64,000 nucleotides of DNA from Pontibacter roseus DSM 17521 (GTDB lineage: Bacteria; Bacteroidota; Bacteroidia; Cytophagales; Hymenobacteraceae). The notes beneath the pieces are model-generated. The model was not told the DNA's origin. It saw nothing but the letters and a program-made list of their open reading frames with translations, and searched no databases. The translations under genes and the position numbers were made by a program. The stretch lies in assembly GCF_000373265.1 (NCBI RefSeq), contig NZ_KB890761.1, positions 545,389 to 609,388 of the forward strand, written 5' to 3'. This document shows positions 59,599 to 64,000 of this stretch, one piece after another; position 1 is the first letter of the stretch; each line of letters opens with the position of its first letter.

Positions 59599-60241
59599 GG
59601 GTAAAGTGATTTCAATAATGATTGGTATACCTCTCTCTTGAGATATTGATTATAAGCTTTATATACTTTTAAATAGCGAATCTTGCTGCTTCATTCTGAC
59701 TTTGTTTCAAAGCCTCACCTGTGCGGCGGGGCCTTGCTTTTCTCCTTGATGAAAAAAGGAGGCAAAAGTATCAAGACGCTCCAAACTCGCTGACCGCTCG
59801 AACAGTGGAGCGCCAAAAGGTGCACCTAGCCCAAGCCGCCGCTCTGTTGCTACTGTTGTAAGTATGCCTTGCTATACCTGCCATACCTGTTCTAGCGCCT
59901 GCGGTTCTTGTACCCTTTCCCATCATTCCCATACACGTTCTGTCATTCCGACGGAAGGAGGAATCTGTTACCATACCCACCGCCGGTGCGAGCGCAGCGG
60001 GAACCGGCGGTGGAATAAGCCAGCCGGTCTGCACCTGTCGTATCTCCTACTTTCTTCGCCAGTGTCCTCAAATAAGCCGCATCTGCGCTGCCGCTGGATG
60101 CTCGCCAGAAGAGTAACAGATTCCTCCTTTCGTCGGAATGACAGATAAGAAAGAAAAAGAATGATTACACGTGCACTCACCTCTGTTGAAATAAGTGCAG
60201 GAGTAGTCCTTTTTAAGGGACAGAGTCATCGTTCCTCCTCC
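59599..60241. other. 643-bp gap with repeat DNA
   Basis: The largest gene-free stretch. It contains the 205-bp MITE-like element (59940-60144). Before it is a stretch (about 59715-59825) with the words CTTTTCTCC...GGAGGCAAAAG and CTCCAAACTCGCTGACCGCTCG, which looks like another genome-wide repeat. Iterated words occur at about 59627 and 59872. No gene is seen. Confidence 0.6.
59940..60144. mobile_element. MITE-like element with 32-bp terminal inverted repeats
   Basis: CTGTCATTCCGACGGAAGGA plus GGAATCTGTTAC (59940-59971) is repeated inverted at 60113-60144 with one mismatch in 32. Inside is an 11-bp inner inverted repeat (CCACCGCCGGT, 59977-59987, with 60003-60013). The termini resemble TGTCATTCCGACGAAAGGAG repeats I recall from many Bacteroidota genomes. 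No transposase is encoded and no target duplication is evident. Confidence 0.75.
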
Positions 60242-61390
60242 TTACAACTTCACCAGCCGCTCAGCCGCTTGGCGCAGTGTGTCCTCGCTTTTGGCGAAGC
60301 AGAAACGGAGGTAATGGTGGTCGGTTTTGTTGTGGTAGAAAGCGGATACCGGCACGGAGGCAACGCCTACCTCCTTTGTGAGGCGGCGGGCGAAGTCCAA
60401 GTCATGTTCCGTGGAGATGGCGTCGTACTTCAGCAGTTGGAAATAGGTGCCTGCCGAAGGCATAAGTTCGAAGCGCGAAGGGCGCACCAAATCGCAGAAC
60501 ATGTCGCGCTTGGCTTGGTAGAAATCCGGCAGCGAACGGTAGTGCTCCTCGTTGTCCATAAAGTCGGCGATGGCCAGTTGCAGCGGCGTGACGGTGCAGA
60601 AGGTAATGAACTGGTGCATCTTCCGCAACTCTGCCGTGAGGGCTGGCGGCGCCACCACGTACCCAATCTTCCAGCCCGTGGTGTGGTAGGTCTTCCCGAA
60701 AGAGGAAATCACGAAGGAGCGCTGCCGCAGCGACTCTACCTGCAGGGCGCTTACGTGCTCCTGTCCGTCAAACACCATGTGCTCGTATACCTCGTCGCTT
60801 ATCACCAGGATGTCGGTTCCATCGGTCAGGTTAGCCAGCTTTTCCATCTCTTCCCGCGACATCACAGCCCCGGTGGGGTTGTGCGGCGTGTTGATGATGA
60901 GGAGTCGCGTGTGGCGCGATATGTTTTTCCGGAGCAGGTCCCAATCAATGCTGAAATTCGGTAGCGCCAGCGGCACGTACACCGGTACACCCCCAGCCAG
61001 GCGTATGGCAGGTGCGTAGCTGTCGTAGCAGGGCTCCAGCACCACTACCTCGTCACCGGGTTTCACCACGGCCGTGATGGCGGCAAAAAGTGCCTCTGTC
61101 GCGCCGGATGTCACCGTTACCTCCTGATCCGCGTCCGGGCGGTAGCCGTATACCTTCTGGGTCTTCTCGCTTATCTTGTGGCGCAGTGCCGCCATACCGG
61201 GCATGGGCGCGTACTGATTGTAGCCCTCCTGCATATACTTGGTGACAAGCTGGATGAGCTCGTCGGGGCAGTTGAAATCCGGGAATCCCTGGGATAGGTT
61301 GATGGCCTGATGCTCGTTGGCCAAGGCTGACATCACCGCGAAGATGCTGGTGCCTACGTCAGGGAGTTTGCTGCTGGGGTAGTTAATCAT
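60242..61390 (-). CDS. Methionine aminotransferase (YbdL/KATIII-like)
   Basis: A 382-aa PLP aminotransferase of class I. The PLP lysine is K233 in SSFGKTYHTTGWKIGY. ATEALFAAI, NTPHNPTGAVMS and ISDEVYEHMVFDG are family motifs; INLSQGFPDFNCPDEL and YNQYAPMPGMAALR mark the YbdL/kynurenine-glutamine transaminase group, which favours methionine and aromatic amino acids. With the omega-amidase at 58822-59598 it forms a methionine salvage/glutamine transaminase pair. The uracil-DNA glycosylase gene lies 60 bp upstream. Confidence 0.95.
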   Translation of the reverse strand: MINYPSSKLPDVGTSIFAVMSALANEHQAINLSQGFPDFNCPDELIQLVTKYMQEGYNQYAPMPGMAALRHKISEKTQKVYGYRPDADQEVTVTSGATEALFAAITAVVKPGDEVVVLEPCYDSYAPAIRLAGGVPVYVPLALPNFSIDWDLLRKNISRHTRLLIINTPHNPTGAVMSREEMEKLANLTDGTDILVISDEVYEHMVFDGQEHVSALQVESLRQRSFVISSFGKTYHTTGWKIGYVVAPPALTAELRKMHQFITFCTVTPLQLAIADFMDNEEHYRSLPDFYQAKRDMFCDLVRPSRFELMPSAGTYFQLLKYDAISTEHDLDFARRLTKEVGVASVPVSAFYHNKTDHHYLRFCFAKSEDTLRQAAERLVKL

Positions 61391-61450
61391 ATCCGGGTGA
61401 AGTATAGACGAACGAAGATATTACTTGCAACGAAGAAACCAAGTGGAAGT

Positions 61451-62032
61451 TTAGCCGAGTGCCTCTGCCACGAGCTGCTGCAGCACTGGCACCGCCTCCT
61501 GTTCAAACCACGGGTGCCTTTTCAGCCAGAACTGGTTGCGCGGCGAAGGGTGGGGCAGGGGCATGTAAGCTGGCAGATAATCGGCCCAGGCTGTCACGGT
61601 TTCGGTGAGGGTAGTCTTTGCTGATTGACCCAAAAAGTAATCCTGCGCATATTTGCCTACCAGAAGCGTCAGTTGGATGTTGGGCAGCAGCGGGAGCAGT
61701 TGCTGGTGCCAGTGCTGGGCGCACTCGGGGCGGGGCGGCAGGTCACCGCTCTTGCCTTTGCCCGGATAGCAGAAGCCTATCGGCACAATCGCCACCTGGC
61801 TCTCATCGTAAAAGACCTCGGGCGAAATCCCCATCCACTGCCGCAGGCGCTTGCCGCTCTGGTCGTCCCAGGGTATGCCGCTGGCATGCACGCGGGTGCC
61901 AGGTGCCTGCCCCACAATCAGCAGCCTGGCCGATGGCGACGCGCGCAGCACAGGACGTGGCCCATGTGGCAGATGCTCGGCACACATGCGGCAGGCGCGC
62001 ACTTGTTGCAGTAAGTTCTCTAGTTGCTCCAT
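61451..62032 (-). CDS. Uracil-DNA glycosylase superfamily protein
   Basis: A 193-aa protein; the start MEQLENLLQQVRACRMC is chosen because it begins the conserved domain. C14-x-x-C17 fits the iron-sulfur-type or structural site of this group, followed by LLIVGQAPGTRVHASGIPWD (motif 1) and the DLPPRPEC region; LLVGKYAQDYFLG and HPSPRN near the C-terminus are the second active-site motif. It matches the Bacteroidota uracil-DNA glycosylase family proteins of about 190 aa. It removes damaged bases or uracil, or acts as a homolog of unknown substrate. Confidence 0.88.
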   Translation of the reverse strand: MEQLENLLQQVRACRMCAEHLPHGPRPVLRASPSARLLIVGQAPGTRVHASGIPWDDQSGKRLRQWMGISPEVFYDESQVAIVPIGFCYPGKGKSGDLPPRPECAQHWHQQLLPLLPNIQLTLLVGKYAQDYFLGQSAKTTLTETVTAWADYLPAYMPLPHPSPRNQFWLKRHPWFEQEAVPVLQQLVAEALG

Positions 62033-62101
62033 GGTAATGCGGATAGGTGCAAAGGTAAAGACTCCTAACAAATTATAGCGGCAAAAGTATAAGCAGGAGA
62101 T

Positions 62102-62686
62102 ATGCAGTGGACAAAACTTCTGGTATGGCTCTGGGTGCTCCTGTTGGTGCCGCCACTGGCACTGGCGCAGGAGGCCCCTATGTGGAAGAACGCATTCACC
62201 GTAAAATTCTTCGGACTGTCGGTGCACTTGCGCGAAACCCCTTACCCGGAGATATTCCGCAACCGCCTCGACGAAAGGGGCATACTGGTGGCCAACTTTG
62301 GAGGCATAATCGGGTATGACCGCTTTGTGGTGCGCGATGTCATCAGCGTGCGGGTGCAGCAGGGCCTGTATTCCGACTGCGCCTCCTCACTGGCGGGCTT
62401 CACCCACCTGGGCTGGCGCGGCCAGATTTTCAAGACGGGCAGGCATTCGCTTAACGGAGGCATAGGCCCCACACTGGTATACCGCCGCGATTGGAACCGA
62501 CTGAAAGGATATGAGGATGATGGTTACTTCAGCCGCAGCCGCGACTGGCAGTACAAATTCTACTGGTATGCGGGGGAGTTGGAGTACAATTACCGGCTTT
62601 CGGAACAGAACGACCTGTCGCTCAACTTGGTGCCGGGTATACCTGAATTGGTCTCTTTTGGAATAGGAATGAGGCGGCGTTTTTAG
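62102..62686 (+). CDS. Exported barrel-like protein, unknown
   Basis: A 194-aa protein with signal peptide (MQWTKLLVWLWVLLLVPPLALAQ). The mature part is beta-rich and aromatic: GILVANFGGIIGYDRFVVRD, SLNGGIGPTLVYRRDW, FYWYAGELEYNYRL and the terminal SFGIGMRRRF. The spacing resembles small outer-membrane barrels with a YxRDW loop. No known family. It is monocistronic, ending at a hairpin. Confidence 0.75.
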   Translation: MQWTKLLVWLWVLLLVPPLALAQEAPMWKNAFTVKFFGLSVHLRETPYPEIFRNRLDERGILVANFGGIIGYDRFVVRDVISVRVQQGLYSDCASSLAGFTHLGWRGQIFKTGRHSLNGGIGPTLVYRRDWNRLKGYEDDGYFSRSRDWQYKFYWYAGELEYNYRLSEQNDLSLNLVPGIPELVSFGIGMRRRF

Positions 62687-62688
62687 CA

Positions 62689-62733
62689 CAGAGCCCCTGC
62701 AGCCCGTTATTGGAAGGGGCTGCAGGGGCTCTG
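62689..62733. terminator. 17-bp-stem hairpin
   Basis: CAGAGCCCCTGCAGCCC pairs with its complement over an 11-nt loop between convergent genes. Little T tract follows, but the position suggests termination. Confidence 0.6.
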
Positions 62734-62754
62734 CGGATGTGCTATACCTTATAC

Positions 62755-63180
62755 CTACCAGCCGCGATTATCCCAGTCTTCGTCGCGCCGGCTCTGGCGG
62801 CGGTGGCGCTGCTCCCGCAGGGGCGGCAGGTTCTCTTGCTGCTGCCAACGATCACGGGCATGCTGGTTCTCCGGCGTGAAGTGGCCGGGGCTATGGCGCC
62901 ACTGGCGTTGCTCCTCCTGCCTGTCCGCGCCGCGGTGGTCATCCGAGAAGCCATGCTGGCGCCTGTTGATTTCCTCCGCCTGGGGTGGCCGGTGCTGCCT
63001 GTGCTCCCACTCCCGCTGCGCGCGGCTCTCTTCATAATCGCGCCGCTCCCGGTCGTGCATAAAAGGCTGGGGCTCCTCCCAACGGTTTCTGAAGGTCTGC
63101 TCCTCGTGCCAGGAGCGCTCATCGCGGTGCTGTGGCCTGTTGTGCCGTTCGTGGTATCGTTCTTCTTCCTCGTGATGCAT
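62755..63180 (-). CDS. His/Arg/Glu-rich low-complexity protein
   Basis: A 141-aa protein starting MHHEEEERYHERHNRPQHRD. About two thirds of the residues are His, Arg, Glu, Gln or Asp, in alternating runs (EEINRRQHGF, RQEEQRQWRH). Trp is frequent (EDWDNRGW at the end). No hydrophobic segment. It resembles the neighbouring gene's product in composition, so the two may be related. Possible roles are metal binding or a disordered stress protector (speculative). The upstream frame to 63543 crosses a terminator and is rejected. Confidence 0.65.
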   Translation of the reverse strand: MHHEEEERYHERHNRPQHRDERSWHEEQTFRNRWEEPQPFMHDRERRDYEESRAQREWEHRQHRPPQAEEINRRQHGFSDDHRGADRQEEQRQWRHSPGHFTPENQHARDRWQQQENLPPLREQRHRRQSRRDEDWDNRGW

Positions 63181-63325
63181 CTTGTTCAGGTTTAACGTTG
63201 AATTCTCCAGTCGAATGCCGTGGCTCAGCAGGCTGTGCGTCTGTAGGAAAGCGGGCACCCGTCTATGTTCTGATGTTTGTTTTACGGGCAGGTATGGCGG
63301 AGGTTCCTGCAATCGAGGGCCAGAT

Positions 63326-63367
63326 AAAAAAGAGAAGCCCGCCTTGTCGGGCGAGCTTCTCTTTTTT
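63326..63367. terminator. Terminator between the two charged-protein genes
   Basis: A-run, AGAGAAGCCCG, loop, CGGGC and TTCTCTTTTTT form an interrupted stem with T runs on both strands. It lies 43 bp downstream of the gene ending at 63410. Confidence 0.65.
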
Positions 63368-63409
63368 ACTAATCTACTACCAATTAACCTAATCAACTTT
63401 GTATACGCA

Positions 63410-64000
63410 TTACCTGCGGTAACGTTGGGTTTGGTCGATGTTTTTGTAGTGATTGTCCTTTCCTGAGTCTGTTTCGTCGGCCCAGCGGGGACCGCCCTCG
63501 TAGCCTTGGTCAAAATTGCGGTCACGATACTGCTCTGAACCATAGCGCTGTCTGCTGCTCAGGTGGTCGGCGCGCTGGTCATACCGCTGCCTGCGCTGGT
63601 AGTCTGTATCGTCTGAGTGCATGATGTCATTCCAGGTGTCGCGCACTTTCGTGAAGAAGCCGCGGTTGTCATCGCTCCTCGGCGCCACGTCAGGCGAATA
63701 GCGGCCTTCGCTGTACCAGTTATGGGAGCCGCTGCCGTAGCGGAAGTCGGTCTCCTTGTAGCGGCTGCGGGTGTCCGGCCCTTCCCGCCACAGGCTGTCC
63801 TGCGAGGTTGGGGGTTCATTGTAGTTGCCTGGCTGTGACCCATCCTGCACATAAGGCGGACGTTGGCCGCTACCATGCGTTCTATCGCCGTGGTTTAGAA
63901 AATGGCTCTCATTCCGGTAGTGGCTTCCCGGCTGGCTGCCGTAGTGGTCGTTCAGGTGAGCGCCCTCGCCTACGCGATACGAGGAGCCGCTGCTGCCTCC
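63410..64000 (-). CDS. SWFGD-like charged low-complexity protein, 5' end beyond window
   Basis: The frame stays open from 63410 to the right edge (197 codons visible), so the GTG at 63850 is not a needed start; the N-terminus lies outside. The visible part reads YRVGEGAHLNDHYGSQ, NESHFLNHGDRTHGSG, then WYSEGRYSPD, FFTKVRDTWNDIMHSDDTDY and a Gly/Arg/Asp/Tyr-rich tail. The repeated GSxxxYR and W/F-G-D-like pieces recall SWFGD-type stress-associated proteins. No membrane segment. It is probably a disordered, stress-induced protein. Confidence 0.7.
   Translation of the reverse strand, partial: GGSSGSSYRVGEGAHLNDHYGSQPGSHYRNESHFLNHGDRTHGSGQRPPYVQDGSQPGNYNEPPTSQDSLWREGPDTRSRYKETDFRYGSGSHNWYSEGRYSPDVAPRSDDNRGFFTKVRDTWNDIMHSDDTDYQRRQRYDQRADHLSSRQRYGSEQYRDRNFDQGYEGGPRWADETDSGKDNHYKNIDQTQRYRR

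Larger units (their letters stand above)
1..64000. repeat. Highly iterated word TATACCT / AGGTATA
   Basis: The 7-mer TATACCT or its complement AGGTATA recurs about 105-110 times by hand count (not exhaustive), against roughly 8 expected by chance on both strands. The commonest extension is the 8-mer CTATACCT/AGGTATAG. Copies lie in genes, in leaders directly before start codons (for example just before the ATG at 9847), in gaps, and in terminator loops. In genes it is read in several frames: Leu-Tyr-Leu, Ala-Ile-Pro, Tyr-Thr, Gly-Ile. The signal is therefore at DNA level rather than a protein motif. Its function is unknown. Confidence 0.85.

Noticed and set aside
1..64000. CRISPR array, prophage or toxin-antitoxin system
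   Set aside because: No regularly spaced direct repeats, phage structural genes, integrases or paired small toxin/antitoxin genes were found.

Overview
The window reads as an ordinary chromosomal stretch of a Bacteroidota bacterium in the Cytophagales. Hymenobacteraceae, for example a Pontibacter-like organism, is my best guess (inference). The reasons are as follows. The -7 promoter elements have the form TAnnTTTG. Start codons follow A-rich leaders without Shine-Dalgarno sequences. There are two proteins with type IX secretion C-terminal domains. Several families are typical of the phylum: DUF4403, tandem DUF1599, BT_3928-like DoxX proteins, PorT-like barrels, cdaA next to folP, and LytTR two-component pairs. 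Base composition is fairly GC-rich and even. I see no prophage, IS transposase, plasmid functions or CRISPR array.

Layout. 1-9.8 kb: tRNA and rRNA modification (mnmD-like fragment, rlmN), envelope proteins, and the threonine-to-glycine pair (SDR threonine dehydrogenase and kbl) around a Pro/Ala repeat protein. 9.8-19.1 kb: small membrane proteins, folP-cdaA, DUF1599, BT_3928-like, aroK, a fatty acid hydroxylase, tRNA-Asn, hbd and pheS. 19.3-29.2 kb: a LiaF-like/LytS/LytR envelope-stress operon, then a TetR-TolC-MFP-RND efflux operon ending in an unusual acyl carrier protein. 29.3-37.5 kb: mostly small envelope, redox and stress genes, then a 617-bp gap with clustered DnaA boxes. 37.5-44.4 kb: a histone deacetylase-like gene, a type III polyketide synthase cluster, a tiny type IX CTD protein, tRNA-Arg, and an HD domain fused to a PycTM-like membrane domain. 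44.8-49.7 kb: a very large lipoprotein joining a metallophosphoesterase, a kinase-like segment and an Omp85 barrel, followed by another barrel. 49.8-64 kb: ppk1, sixA, hflX, rfbC, murF, a type IX cargo protein, methionine aminotransferase with an omega-amidase, a 205-bp MITE-like element, a uracil-DNA glycosylase, and two charged low-complexity proteins, the last running off the right edge.

The strongest signal that gene annotation does not explain is a short iterated word, (C)TATACCT and its complement AGGTATA(G). By hand I find about 105-110 copies of the 7-mer in 64 kb, where roughly 8 would be expected. They lie in genes (several reading frames, both strands), in intergenic gaps, and repeatedly in the loops or stem tips of intrinsic terminators. 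This resembles DNA uptake sequences or HIP1-like iterated words. The other main leads are the putative origin at about 37.3 kb, the phosphoesterase/kinase-like/Omp85 fusion, the Ser-to-Thr acyl carrier protein and the type III PKS cluster.
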